From assembly GCF_001583695.1 (NCBI RefSeq), contig NZ_LOBC01000039.1:124001-188000 (forward strand): 64,000 nt of DNA, in the 5' to 3' direction. This stretch comes from Bacillus wiedmannii (GTDB lineage Bacteria > Bacillota > Bacilli > Bacillales > Bacillaceae_G). A program made the translations under genes and the position numbers. The notes under the pieces were generated by a model. That model did no database searches. It was not told where the DNA came from and saw nothing but the letters and a program-made list of their open reading frames with translations. Shown one piece after another: positions 54,482-63,563 of the stretch (positions within the stretch are counted from its first letter, which is position 1; each line of letters starts with the position of its first letter).

Positions 54482-55753
54482 ATGCATTATGATGTTATTG
54501 TCATCGGCGGCGGGCCTTCTGGGCTAATGGCTGCAATCGGTGCTGCAGAAGAAGGCGCAAGTGTCTTACTTCTTGATAAAGGAAATAAACTAGGGCGTAA
54601 ACTTGCGATTTCTGGTGGTGGTCGTTGTAACGTAACGAACCGTCTACCACTTGATGAGATCGTTAAACATATACCAGGAAATGGTCGCTTCTTATACAGC
54701 GCTTTTTCTATTTTCAATAATGAAGATATTATTACATTCTTCGAAAAGCTTGGCGTGCAACTAAAAGAAGAAGATCATGGTCGCATGTTCCCTGTATCAA
54801 ATAAAGCACAATCAGTAGTAGACGCACTTTTAACACGATTAAAAGACTTAGGTGTAAAAATCCGTACGAATACACCCGTTGAAACAATTGAATATGAGAA
54901 CGGTCAAACGAAAGCAGTCGTACTGCAAACTGGCGAATTGTTAGAAACGAATCATGTCGTTATCGCTGTTGGCGGAAAATCCGTTCCTCAAACTGGCTCT
55001 ACTGGAGACGGATACGCGTGGGCTGAAAAAGCTGGGCATACAATTACAGAGCTATTCCCAACAGAAGTACCAATCCTTTCAAACGAACCATTTATTCGTG
55101 ATCGCTCCTTACAAGGTCTTGCTTTACGCGATGTTAACTTAAGCGTATTAAACCCGAAAGGAAAAGCTATCATTTCTCACAAAATGGACATGCTCTTCAC
55201 TCATTTCGGCCTATCTGGTCCTGCCGCTCTCCGTTGTAGCCAATTCGTCGTGAAAGCACTGAAAAAGTTTAAAACGAACACGATTCAAATGAGCATCGAT
55301 GCATTGCCAGAAGAAAATAGTGAACAACTATTCCAGCGCATGCTGAAACAAATGAAAGAAGATCCGAAAAAAGGAATTAAAAACGTTTTAAAAGGTTATG
55401 TACCTGAACGTTACTTCCTATTCTTATTAGAAAAAAATGAAATTGATGGCAGCGAACAAGCTGGACAAGTTTCTCACGAGAAGATTCGTGCGCTTGTGAA
55501 AGACTTTAAAGAATTTACTGTGAATGTAAATGGTACGCAGTCAATTGAAAAAGCATTCGTTACCGGCGGTGGTGTATCCGTTAAAGAAATTAACCCGAAA
55601 GAAATGTCTTCTAAATTCACGAACGGCGTATATTTCTGCGGAGAAGTTCTTGATATTCACGGTTATACTGGCGGCTATAACATTACATCTGCTCTTGTTA
55701 CTGGTAGAATTGCCGGAACAACAGCTGGAGAAAATGCAAAAATGCAATATTAA
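54482..55753 (+). CDS. ytfP: FAD-dependent oxidoreductase YtfP (HI0933/BaiN family)
   Basis: 423 residues. The N-terminal Rossmann FAD loop [20 protein letters not shown], the [18 protein letters not shown] family signature (about 36-55) and the C-terminal FAD motif [20 protein letters not shown] are present. Flavoprotein of unknown substrate; relatives include 3-dehydro-bile acid reductases. Divergent from ytgP. Ribosome site GAGGTCG is moderate. Confidence 0.93.
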   Translation: MHYDVIVIGGGPSGLMAAIGAAEEGASVLLLDKGNKLGRKLAISGGGRCNVTNRLPLDEIVKHIPGNGRFLYSAFSIFNNEDIITFFEKLGVQLKEEDHGRMFPVSNKAQSVVDALLTRLKDLGVKIRTNTPVETIEYENGQTKAVVLQTGELLETNHVVIAVGGKSVPQTGSTGDGYAWAEKAGHTITELFPTEVPILSNEPFIRDRSLQGLALRDVNLSVLNPKGKAIISHKMDMLFTHFGLSGPAALRCSQFVVKALKKFKTNTIQMSIDALPEENSEQLFQRMLKQMKEDPKKGIKNVLKGYVPERYFLFLLEKNEIDGSEQAGQVSHEKIRALVKDFKEFTVNVNGTQSIEKAFVTGGGVSVKEINPKEMSSKFTNGVYFCGEVLDIHGYTGGYNITSALVTGRIAGTTAGENAKMQY

Positions 55754-55754
55754 A

Positions 55755-55787
55755 AAAAGAAACAGGGCTTTCTGTTTCTTTTTTTAT
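55755..55787 (+). terminator. ytfP terminator
   Basis: AAAAAAAGAAACAG pairs with CTGTTTCTTTTTTT around GGCTTT. Confidence 0.9.
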
Positions 55788-55792
55788 AGGTA

Positions 55793-55873
55793 TATGAAAT
55801 TATATCGGCGTTTCTACAACATATATCGGCGATTTCTTAAATATATCGACTTACCGACAAGGAACGACAAATA
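55793..55873 (+). repeat. Dispersed intergenic repeat, copy 6
   Basis: ATTATATCGGCGTTTC, a second ATATATCGGCGATTTC, then perfect core ATATCGACTTACCGACAA (55843-55860) and GGAACGAC. Directly after the ytfP terminator. Confidence 0.75.
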
Positions 55874-55976
55874 TACGCTCCTCCTGACTTCCCATTGCTT
55901 TTTTGTTGCTTTATATACCTTAGTACCTTTATATTTTATATTGTTGAATAATTGAAAAAGGGTAAGGGGAAAACAA

Positions 55977-57413
55977 ATGAGAAAAAAAGTCATGATGTCT
56001 TTAATGCTAATGACGTTTCTTTCTGCGGTAGAAGGAACGATTGTTAGTACAGCGATCCCTCGTATAACGAGTGATTTGTCAGGCGTCGAACTTGTTAGTT
56101 GGGTATATGCAATTTATATGCTTGCAACAGCTGTTTCGACTCCAATATACGGAAAATTGGCTGATTTATTCGGCCGTAAAAAAGTTTTGCTCATTGGAGC
56201 AGCAATCTTCTTAATCGGTTCTGCACTTTGCGGAGTCGTTACATCAATGGAACAATTAATCTTCTTCCGTGCTCTTCAAGGTATAGGCGCTGGTGCTGTT
56301 ATGCCGATCACAATGACGATTATTGGAGACCTATATAGCGAAGCGAAAGACCGCGCGAAAGCACAGGGCTGGATGAGTGCCGTTTGGGGTGTATCTGGTG
56401 TTATCGGGCCGTTAGTAGGTGGATTTTTAGTTGATTCTCTATCTTGGCGTTATATTTTCTTCTTAAACGTTCCATTCGGAATTATCGCTTGCTTAATGAT
56501 TGGCATTTACTACAAAGAATCTATTAAGCCTGCTAAGCATCATATCGACTATCTTGGTGCAACAGTCTTCTCATTAAGTACGATCGCTCTACTATACGCA
56601 CTATTAACAGGTAGCAGTAAGCAAAACTGGGGAGACATTACAATTATCGGTCTATTAATCTTTGCCGTCGTTTCATTCATTATTTTCTTATTCATCGAGA
56701 AAAAATCTCCGGAACCATTAATTCCGCTAGCACTTTTCTCTAATCGTACATTATCTACGATAAACATACTAACTCTTATTGCTGGTGCAATGATTATTAG
56801 TATTACAATGTACCTTCCAATTTGGAGCCAAGGTGTATTAGGAAAAAATGCAACTGAAGCTGGACTTATTTTAATGCCAATTCCTGTTATGTGGACATTT
56901 GGCGCTATTTTCTCTGGTAACTTAGTTGGCAAATTAAAAACGAAACAAATCATTTTACTTGGAGCTAGCATTTTATCAGTTGCTACCTTCTTATTATTTA
57001 CATTATCAACACATTCACCATCGTTCCTTATTTATGTAGCAGTCGGATTATTCGGATTAGGAATGGGGCTTGTAACACCGATTTACATGGTAACAATTCA
57101 AGCAGCCGTACCAGCACATACACGCGGAACAGCCGTAGGTTTAAACACATTTATTAATACATTTAGTCAAACATTAGGTGCTGCAATCTTTGGAACAATC
57201 TTCAATACGATGATTCATGCACGCGGCATTAAAAACCTTGACCTTGTATCTAGCGGACACGGCGGAACTACAGCAAATGTAGCAACCGAATCGCAAGAGG
57301 CATTAGCATCAAGTGTACACGTCATTTATATGAGTACTTTCGTATTAGCAGTATTTACATTAATTATCGCTTGGATTTTATTAAAGCCAGCTACACAAAC
57401 AAGTGAGCAATAG
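55977..57413 (+). CDS. MFS multidrug exporter, DHA2 family (14 helices)
   Basis: 478 residues with about 14 membrane helices. DHA2 signatures: TAIPRITSDLSGVELVSWVY (motif D1), GKLADLFGRKKVLLIGAAIF (motif A), RALQGIGAGAVMPITMTIIG (motif B) and GVSGVIGPLVGGFLVDSLSW (motif C). Proton-driven export of toxic compounds is expected; the substrate is unknown. A GGTAAGGGG site precedes the ATG. Not linked to the ArsR gene beyond, which is on the other strand. Confidence 0.93.
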   Translation: MRKKVMMSLMLMTFLSAVEGTIVSTAIPRITSDLSGVELVSWVYAIYMLATAVSTPIYGKLADLFGRKKVLLIGAAIFLIGSALCGVVTSMEQLIFFRALQGIGAGAVMPITMTIIGDLYSEAKDRAKAQGWMSAVWGVSGVIGPLVGGFLVDSLSWRYIFFLNVPFGIIACLMIGIYYKESIKPAKHHIDYLGATVFSLSTIALLYALLTGSSKQNWGDITIIGLLIFAVVSFIIFLFIEKKSPEPLIPLALFSNRTLSTINILTLIAGAMIISITMYLPIWSQGVLGKNATEAGLILMPIPVMWTFGAIFSGNLVGKLKTKQIILLGASILSVATFLLFTLSTHSPSFLIYVAVGLFGLGMGLVTPIYMVTIQAAVPAHTRGTAVGLNTFINTFSQTLGAAIFGTIFNTMIHARGIKNLDLVSSGHGGTTANVATESQEALASSVHVIYMSTFVLAVFTLIIAWILLKPATQTSEQ

Positions 57414-57417
57414 TAAA

Positions 57418-57448
57418 GAGGATGACCATTTCGGTCATCCTCTTTTTA
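57418..57448. terminator. Terminator between the MFS gene and the ArsR operon
   Basis: GAGGATGACC-ATTTC-GGTCATCCTC followed by TTTTTA. Confidence 0.92.
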
Positions 57449-57769
57449 CTCCTCATTCTCCACAATATGTTTCAGCATGGACAATTTATTATCCCAAAAA
57501 CGTTCATAATACGAGAGCCACTGTTGTAATTCCTCTAATGGTTCTGGATGCAAACGATATATCTTCTCTCTTCCGCTTTTTCTTCCGCTTACTAAATTCG
57601 CTTCCGAAAGAATATGAAGGTGCTTTACAACCGCAGTACGACTCATGGGAAAATGATCCGTTATTTTGGAAATCGGTAACTCTTTATCACTTAATAACCG
57701 TATTACTTCTCGGCGGGTTGGATCAGCAATTGCTTGAAATACATCATATTTCGCTGCCGATGAGGACAC
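57446..57769 (-). CDS. ArsR-family transcriptional regulator
   Basis: 107 residues from GTG 57769, immediately after the SRPBCC stop, with GAAGG 6 bases before. The winged helix is clear: KYDVFQAIADPTRREVIRLL, ISKITDHFPMSRTAVVKHLH, SEANLVSGRKSGREKIYRLH. No metal-binding cysteines, so it belongs to the SdpR/YczG-like non-metal group. With the upstream SRPBCC gene it forms an operon preceded by two direct repeats that should be its operators. Confidence 0.92.
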   Translation of the reverse strand: MSSSAAKYDVFQAIADPTRREVIRLLSDKELPISKITDHFPMSRTAVVKHLHILSEANLVSGRKSGREKIYRLHPEPLEELQQWLSYYERFWDNKLSMLKHIVENEE

Positions 57770-58201
57770 TTAGCCTTCAACAACCTTTTTCAGTTTTTCA
57801 TTTACAATCGCTACCCATCCCCCGCTCATTCTATCGCGAATAATAGAGCTCTTCGCATTCGCTTTCGGAAGAATTTCATCAGGATGTTTCCAGCCGCCGT
57901 GAATTAACGTAAATTCTGTTTTATTATCTCCTAGGTCTTTCAGATTAAATGAAACGACCCAGCCATCTGTATCCCATGAGAAAGATAGATGGTTTGGTTC
58001 ATCAATTTCTAACACTTTACATGGTGATGGTCCAAATGGTGATTGCACATGAAATTCATGTCCTACCTCTAATACAAAATCATTTGGCATAAACCATGAC
58101 GCAATCCCTTCTGCAGTTGATACTACATTCCATACTTTTTGAATAGACGCGTTAAAAACGATTGTTTGTTTAATATCAGTTAATGTATTTTGTTGTTCCA
58201 T
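57770..58201 (-). CDS. SRPBCC (AHSA1-type) protein
   Basis: 143 residues from ATG 58201, 8 bases after AAGGAG. START/Bet v1-like fold with the AHSA1 pattern [60 protein letters not shown] and [11 protein letters not shown]. Proteins of this kind bind small hydrophobic ligands and are commonly paired with ArsR regulators. First gene of the operon. Confidence 0.88.
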   Translation of the reverse strand: MEQQNTLTDIKQTIVFNASIQKVWNVVSTAEGIASWFMPNDFVLEVGHEFHVQSPFGPSPCKVLEIDEPNHLSFSWDTDGWVVSFNLKDLGDNKTEFTLIHGGWKHPDEILPKANAKSSIIRDRMSGGWVAIVNEKLKKVVEG

Positions 58202-58228
58202 TTTCATTCTCCTTTATTCGGCATTAAA

Positions 58229-58284
58229 ATATAACACCTTTTGGTTACATTCAGATGATATAACACCTTTTGGTTTCATGTCAA
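58229..58284 (-). promoter_or_regulatory. Promoter with two operator-like direct repeats for the SRPBCC-arsR operon
   Basis: On the minus strand TTGACA (complement 58279-58284), 16 bases, then TATATC (complement 58257-58262). The 18-base word AACCAAAAGGTGTTATAT occurs twice, at 58258-58275 (filling the spacer) and 58229-58246 (just downstream of the start), 29 bases apart. This layout suits cooperative repression by the ArsR protein. Confidence 0.75.
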
Positions 58285-58301
58285 CGCTAATTCTTTTTTA
58301 C

Positions 58302-58320
58302 TGTTGAGAAATTCTCAACA
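58302..58320. promoter_or_regulatory. Perfect palindrome upstream of the SRPBCC operon
   Basis: TGTTGAGAA and TTCTCAACA flank a single A. It is followed by a T-run, so it may be an operator or a small plus-strand hairpin. Confidence 0.35.
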
Positions 58321-58439
58321 TTTTTTCAACAGGACAAACACCCTCTGAGCATTTCCTCATAATATACTCACAAAGGCAACAAAAAATAAAAACTTCTCTC
58401 AATATGAAACTCCATCATTCATCTTGAAAGAAATGCCTT

Positions 58440-58617
58440 ACGTGTATCTTGCGTATTTCGTCTCTCCTCCTTCCCTCAGGGACACTACGCGAGATATGAA
58501 AAATCAGAAGGAATATGTCCACCATTTGAGTAGGTAGTTATTTCTCTTCTCCTCAACATTTCCTTAGGAGCGAAATGACTACCCCCTCACTTTTTTCAAA
58601 CAAAAATAAAAAGGGGA
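58440..58617 (+). promoter_or_regulatory. Highly structured leader of the DUF3973 gene
   Basis: Hairpin 1 pairs TATCTTGCGTA (58445-58455) with TACGCGAGATA (58486-58496) and contains an inner CCC-TCA-GGG. Hairpin 2 pairs 58533-58550 with 58566-58583, 17 base pairs with one mismatch. It buries an AGGAG (58566-58570) and the in-frame ATG 58575. Hairpin 3 can pair CCCC and TTTTT (58583-58595) with AAAAA and GGGG (58608-58616), covering the second ribosome site. A cis-acting translational switch or attenuator is suggested. No known riboswitch class recognised. Confidence 0.5.
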
Positions 58618-58625
58618 TGAAAGCT

Positions 58626-58853
58626 ATGTTCTATTGCATTAATTGCTCTGACATTCACCATGAAAAACATCCGAATGATAAAGTATTCAAAAACGGTTTT
58701 TATATCGATCCATTTTTAGGTGATCGTTATCACCTTGGTATGTGTACAGATGCCCAAAACCATGAAACAGGGGCGCCTCTTTTAGCGACAAAGAAATTAG
58801 GCACAACTCAATCTATTATGAACGTATTACCGACACATGTTGTCCCAACATAA
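58626..58853 (+). CDS. DUF3973 protein
   Basis: 75 residues from ATG 58626, 9 bases after AGGGG. The N-terminus MFYCINCSDIHHEKHPNDKV has a CxxC plus His cluster that may bind a metal. GFYIDPFLGDRYHLGMCTDA is the rest of the DUF3973 core. Function unknown; the family is confined to Bacillus relatives. An earlier in-frame ATG (58575) with AGGAG would add 17 residues but lies in a strong RNA stem. Terminator at 58858-58890. Confidence 0.8.
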   Translation: MFYCINCSDIHHEKHPNDKVFKNGFYIDPFLGDRYHLGMCTDAQNHETGAPLLATKKLGTTQSIMNVLPTHVVPT

Positions 58854-58857
58854 AACA

Positions 58858-58890
58858 TAAAAAAGAGCTGGCTCACCCAGCTCTTTTTTA
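58858..58890. terminator. Terminator between the DUF3973 gene and cse60
   Basis: AAAAAGAGCTGG pairs with CCAGCTCTTTTTT around CTCA. Confidence 0.9.
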
Positions 58891-59070
58891 TGCTTTATAA
58901 ACAATCATTGCTGAAAAACAATAAATTTGGTTTTCGTCATCGTTAATAGAAACACCGACTTGGTACTTAATATCTACAAAGTTACTATCATCAATCTTTT
59001 TCAAGAAAACATTTACAGCGTCTTCTAAGTCTTTTTCGTGACTTTCATCAAACACTTTCACACGAATCAT
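58888..59070 (-). CDS. cse60: Sporulation protein Cse60
   Basis: 60 residues, acidic. The pattern VKVFDESHEKDLEDAVNVFL, KYQVGVSINDDENQIYCFSA matches Cse60, a sigma-E-dependent mother-cell protein of unknown function. GGATGGTG precedes the ATG. Cotranscribed after the small gene upstream. Confidence 0.88.
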   Translation of the reverse strand: MIRVKVFDESHEKDLEDAVNVFLKKIDDSNFVDIKYQVGVSINDDENQIYCFSAMIVYKA

Positions 59071-59071
59071 G

Positions 59072-59308
59072 TTAACACCATCCTAGATCGCAGCCCTCCG
59101 CCGCTTGATTATTGCCACGGTGCGTATCTATGATGCGATAAAATTTTCCGTCTTCATATATATATCCGTCTTCTAACACATATTGTTTACCTTCAGTATA
59201 GACATAAAACTTACCTATCATAAATTTACTCGTATATAATTCCAAATAATCCGGTCTAAATTTAGCTACAACTTTATTTGTAATATCAATTCTTATTGTG
59301 CGCCCCAC
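59072..59308 (-). CDS. Small protein upstream of cse60
   Basis: 78 residues from GTG 59308 (VGRTIRIDITNKVVAKFRPD), 3-8 bases after a strong GAGGAGGGAGA. The open frame extends further but into the promoter. Beta-rich centre (FYVYTEGKQYVLEDGYIYED) and a short cysteine-containing C-terminus (GCDLGWC). No family recognised. It shares a sigma-E-like promoter with cse60, so expression in the mother cell is likely. Confidence 0.7.
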   Translation of the reverse strand: MGRTIRIDITNKVVAKFRPDYLELYTSKFMIGKFYVYTEGKQYVLEDGYIYEDGKFYRIIDTHRGNNQAAEGCDLGWC

Positions 59309-59364
59309 CTTCTCTCCCTCCTCTACAAAGAACGGATTTAGGTATATTGTATTAGCGATTTTAC

Positions 59365-59393
59365 ATTTTATGCTTAAAAATAAGTGGATATGC
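59365..59393 (-). promoter_or_regulatory. Sigma-E-like promoter of the cse60 operon
   Basis: On the minus strand GCATATC (complement 59387-59393), 14 bases, CATAAAAT (complement 59365-59372). This fits the sigma-E consensus KMATATT-N14-CATACAAT with one mismatch in each box. The start would be near 59357. Confidence 0.7.
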
Positions 59394-59516
59394 CTTCTTT
59401 CTTCGCCTGTACTATTTTTCAAAAAGATCATTAATAAATAAGAGCAAAAAAATATATAAAAAAAAAGAGTTTTTACTTATTGACTATAATATCAACATTA
59501 TGGTATTATATAAAAT

Positions 59517-59545
59517 TTGACATTTTTACTCATATGTGCTATCAT
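59517..59545 (+). promoter_or_regulatory. Sigma-A promoter of carD
   Basis: TTGACA (59517-59522), 17 bases, TATCAT (59540-59545), ahead of the GGAGGTGG ribosome site. Confidence 0.75.
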
Positions 59546-59578
59546 TAAAAGTGGTTACCACATATGGAGGTGGATGAT

Positions 59579-60058
59579 TTGTTTCAAATTGGCGATAAAA
59601 TCGTTTATCCAATGAACGGCGCAGGAGTCATCGAAGCCATTGAAGAGAAAGAAATATTAGGAACAACACGTCAATATTGTGTGATACGTATTATTAGTAA
59701 AGACATGCAAATAATGCTTCCTATGGATCAATTACAAAAATCAGGTATTCGTTATATCGTAGATAAAGGTACGTTAGATGGTATACTTCTTGAATTTCAA
59801 AACGGGGAATCAGACACATCACTTTCCTGGAAACAAAGATATACAATGAATATGGAAAAAATGAAAAACGGCAATCTGCAAGATAGCGCAGAAGTTGTTC
59901 GCGATTTACTTCGCCGTAATAAAGAGAGAGCATTAAATGCGAGCGAAAAACAAATGCTAGATAATGCACGCAAAATGATGATTAGCGAAGTTGCACTTGT
60001 ACAAAATGTTTCTGAACATCAAGCAACAGAATTTCTTCAAGATACAATTAATCATTAA
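59579..60058 (+). CDS. CarD-family transcription regulator
   Basis: 159 residues from TTG 59579 (LFQIGDKIVYPMNGAGVIEA), 6 bases after GGAGGTG; the upstream ATG 59564 overlaps the ribosome site. An N-terminal CarD/TRCF Tudor-like domain (about 1-55) binds RNA polymerase beta. The helical C-terminus (ASEKQMLDNARKMMISEVAL) is DNA-interacting in mycobacterial CarD. Bacillus has several such paralogues; the role is unassigned. Monocistronic. Confidence 0.87.
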   Translation: MFQIGDKIVYPMNGAGVIEAIEEKEILGTTRQYCVIRIISKDMQIMLPMDQLQKSGIRYIVDKGTLDGILLEFQNGESDTSLSWKQRYTMNMEKMKNGNLQDSAEVVRDLLRRNKERALNASEKQMLDNARKMMISEVALVQNVSEHQATEFLQDTINH

Positions 60059-60061
60059 ATT

Positions 60062-60131
60062 TAAAATAGCCGACCGCTATTTTTTTTTGCAGAAAAAAGG
60101 ACAAAGAGATAAAACTCTTTGTCCTTTTTTA
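60062..60131. terminator. Tandem terminators between carD and gdh
   Basis: A small stem AATAGC-CGACC-GCTATT with eight Ts ends carD. A longer stem AAAAGGACAAAGAG / CTCTTTGTCCTTTT (60096-60129) serves gdh from the other side. Confidence 0.85.
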
Positions 60132-61788
<1,657 letters not shown>

Positions 61789-61837
61789 CGCTCATTACCT
61801 TTCTTTACTAAATTTCATAGGTGATCACTCTGAATCA

Positions 61838-62251
61838 TTAGAGTGATCTTTTATCTTTTATCTTTTCTTTTTCCCGTTCACAAACTTTTTCTGTAATAGC
61901 ACCAGAAACATTCTTTTCTCGCTCCACCTTCTTTATTTTTACGTGATCTAAATGATCTTCCAAAATAAGTGTAACTTTATCATTCGGCGGATTATGTGCA
62001 CCTTGGAACGTAAGAAATTGTAGCGTAATTTCAAATCTAGGAACGAACTCACCGTTCTTGCCGAGACGCTTTATATTTATAACGGAAGCACATTCATATT
62101 GATCTTCTGTCACTTGTCTAATAACTGAATAGTACCTATTTGATAATGCACTCTCTAACAGCTGCTCCCTCGATTCTTTCGCCAAAGAATCACTTGGGGA
62201 AGAGAAGAAGACCGAACATATCATTGTAATAACTACACATATTTTTTTCAT
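61838..62251 (-). CDS. Secreted DUF3888 protein
   Basis: 137 residues. Signal peptide about 1-24 (CVVITMICSVFFSSPSDSLA, then KES). The mature part contains LLESALSNRYYSVIRQVTED, FVPRFEITLQFLTFQGAHNP and NDKVTLILEDHLDHV, the DUF3888 pattern. Function unknown. It lies 49 bases upstream of glcU on the same strand and probably shares the transcript. A hairpin (GATCACTCT/AGAGTGATC, 61824-61849) overlaps its stop codon and could reduce read-through into glcU. Confidence 0.8.
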   Translation of the reverse strand: MKKICVVITMICSVFFSSPSDSLAKESREQLLESALSNRYYSVIRQVTEDQYECASVINIKRLGKNGEFVPRFEITLQFLTFQGAHNPPNDKVTLILEDHLDHVKIKKVEREKNVSGAITEKVCEREKEKIKDKRSL

Positions 62252-62295
62252 AATACCCTCCTTGTTCTATAAATTAGTGTTCGCAAAACTGCCAT

Positions 62296-62335
62296 AAAAA
62301 AACGACTTCCCCTGTGTAGGAAAGTCGTTTTAATA
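62296..62335 (-). terminator. Terminator of the moe/moa operon
   Basis: AAAACGACTTCC pairs with GGAAAGTCGTTTT. T-run on the minus-strand exit. Confidence 0.88.
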
Positions 62336-62344
62336 AATCCAATA

Positions 62345-62578
62345 TTAACCACCGCTCACTGGTGGGATTAGTGCAACAACATCACCATCTCGGATCGTGT
62401 CATCTTCATTTGCGTATTCTTCATTAATCGCAACCATAGTTGATGCTGTCACTGGTACATTATATTCTTTAGCAACAACATCTTTTAACTCTGCAACCGT
62501 AATATTTTCTTTCTCTATTTGTAATTCACTTGTTCCTGCTTCTTCTTGCAAGTGCGCAAATAACAATACTCGAATCAT
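62345..62578 (-). CDS. moaD: Molybdopterin synthase sulfur carrier (MoaD)
   Basis: 77 residues, ubiquitin-like. Ends GDVVALIPPVSGG, with the C-terminal Gly-Gly that is adenylated and thiocarboxylated. Partner of MoaE. Last gene of the operon, 2 bases after moaE. Confidence 0.95.
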   Translation of the reverse strand: MIRVLLFAHLQEEAGTSELQIEKENITVAELKDVVAKEYNVPVTASTMVAINEEYANEDDTIRDGDVVALIPPVSGG

Positions 62579-62580
62579 AC

Positions 62581-63045
62581 TTATAGCTCCTTCCCAGGCT
62601 CTCCCGCCGGATATGGTGTTTTTTCTAATTGATCACCAATCCATGAGTCTCCATCTTCCCAAAACTCCTTTTTCCAAATCGGAACAATTTGTTTTATGCG
62701 TTCCATAATGTATTCATTCGCCTCATAGGCTGCTTTACGGTGCGGCGTTGAAACAGCAACAACAACCGCGATATCAGAAATTTGCAGTGTACCGATGCGA
62801 TGTGTAATCGCAACGTGTGTACCTGGCCACTTCTCTTTCACTTCTGAGCCAATTTTCTCTAGCATCTTTTCTGCCATCGTTTTATAAGCGACATATTCTA
62901 AGTATAATGTACGACGCCCTTTCGTAAACTCCCTAACCGTTCCAATAAATGTTGTAACAGCACCGCATTCGCGGCGAATAACCTTCTTCGCTACCTCTTC
63001 AATCGAGATTTCTGTATCAATTACTTCATAATACGTATTTGTCAT
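62581..63045 (-). CDS. moaE: Molybdopterin synthase catalytic subunit (MoaE)
   Basis: 154 residues. Inserts two sulfurs from MoaD into precursor Z. Motifs: VTTFIGTVREFTKGRRTLYL, THRIGTLQISDIAVVVAVST, PHRKAAYEANEYIMERIKQI and PIWKKEFWEDGDSWIG (catalytic Lys). Overlaps mobB by 4 bases (ATGA). Confidence 0.96.
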   Translation of the reverse strand: MTNTYYEVIDTEISIEEVAKKVIRRECGAVTTFIGTVREFTKGRRTLYLEYVAYKTMAEKMLEKIGSEVKEKWPGTHVAITHRIGTLQISDIAVVVAVSTPHRKAAYEANEYIMERIKQIVPIWKKEFWEDGDSWIGDQLEKTPYPAGEPGKEL

Positions 63046-63563
63046 TTCGTACTCCTTACCGTTTGTATAAACCAGTCTATATACAACTCTTCTTCTGTTA
63101 TATGAAATACTTTATATTCTTCTCGTAAGTTTGCGGGAGCATCATGCCACGTAATAACGGCTACTATATTTTCTACTTTATGTAAAAGTTCAACGTCTTC
63201 CGCAGAACGAAGTAACACTACTTTCGGATAGCTCTCTTTTTTATAGCCCTCTATTAAAATTGTATCCACTTCAAAAAACTCATATAAGCGAATAATTTCT
63301 TGCAAGGACCATTCCTCTCTTAATGACGACAGTGAAAGTAATCCAGCGCCTTCTACACTACTGACAACAGCACCAGCCTTTCGGTGCCTTTCACTATCTT
63401 TTTGCGCTACTTCTGGAAAACCTCCGTGCCCGTGATGCTTAATTGTAGCAACTTTCATTTTTCGTTCAGCTAATGCGTACACAATTTTCTCAACGAGCGT
63501 TGTTTTTCCGCTATTTTGATACCCTACTATTTGTAAGATTGAAGGGGCTTTGCCCATGGCCAC
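63042..63563 (-). CDS. mobB: Molybdopterin-guanine dinucleotide biosynthesis adapter (MobB)
   Basis: 173 residues. The GTP-binding P-loop is VGYQNSGKTTLVEKIVYALA, with ATIKHHGHGG and ILIEGYKKESYPKV further on. Accessory to MobA in making MGD cofactor. GTG start 63563 with GAGGG 6 bases upstream; overlaps the moeA end by 37 bases. Confidence 0.94.
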   Translation of the reverse strand: MAMGKAPSILQIVGYQNSGKTTLVEKIVYALAERKMKVATIKHHGHGGFPEVAQKDSERHRKAGAVVSSVEGAGLLSLSSLREEWSLQEIIRLYEFFEVDTILIEGYKKESYPKVVLLRSAEDVELLHKVENIVAVITWHDAPANLREEYKVFHITEEELYIDWFIQTVRSTK

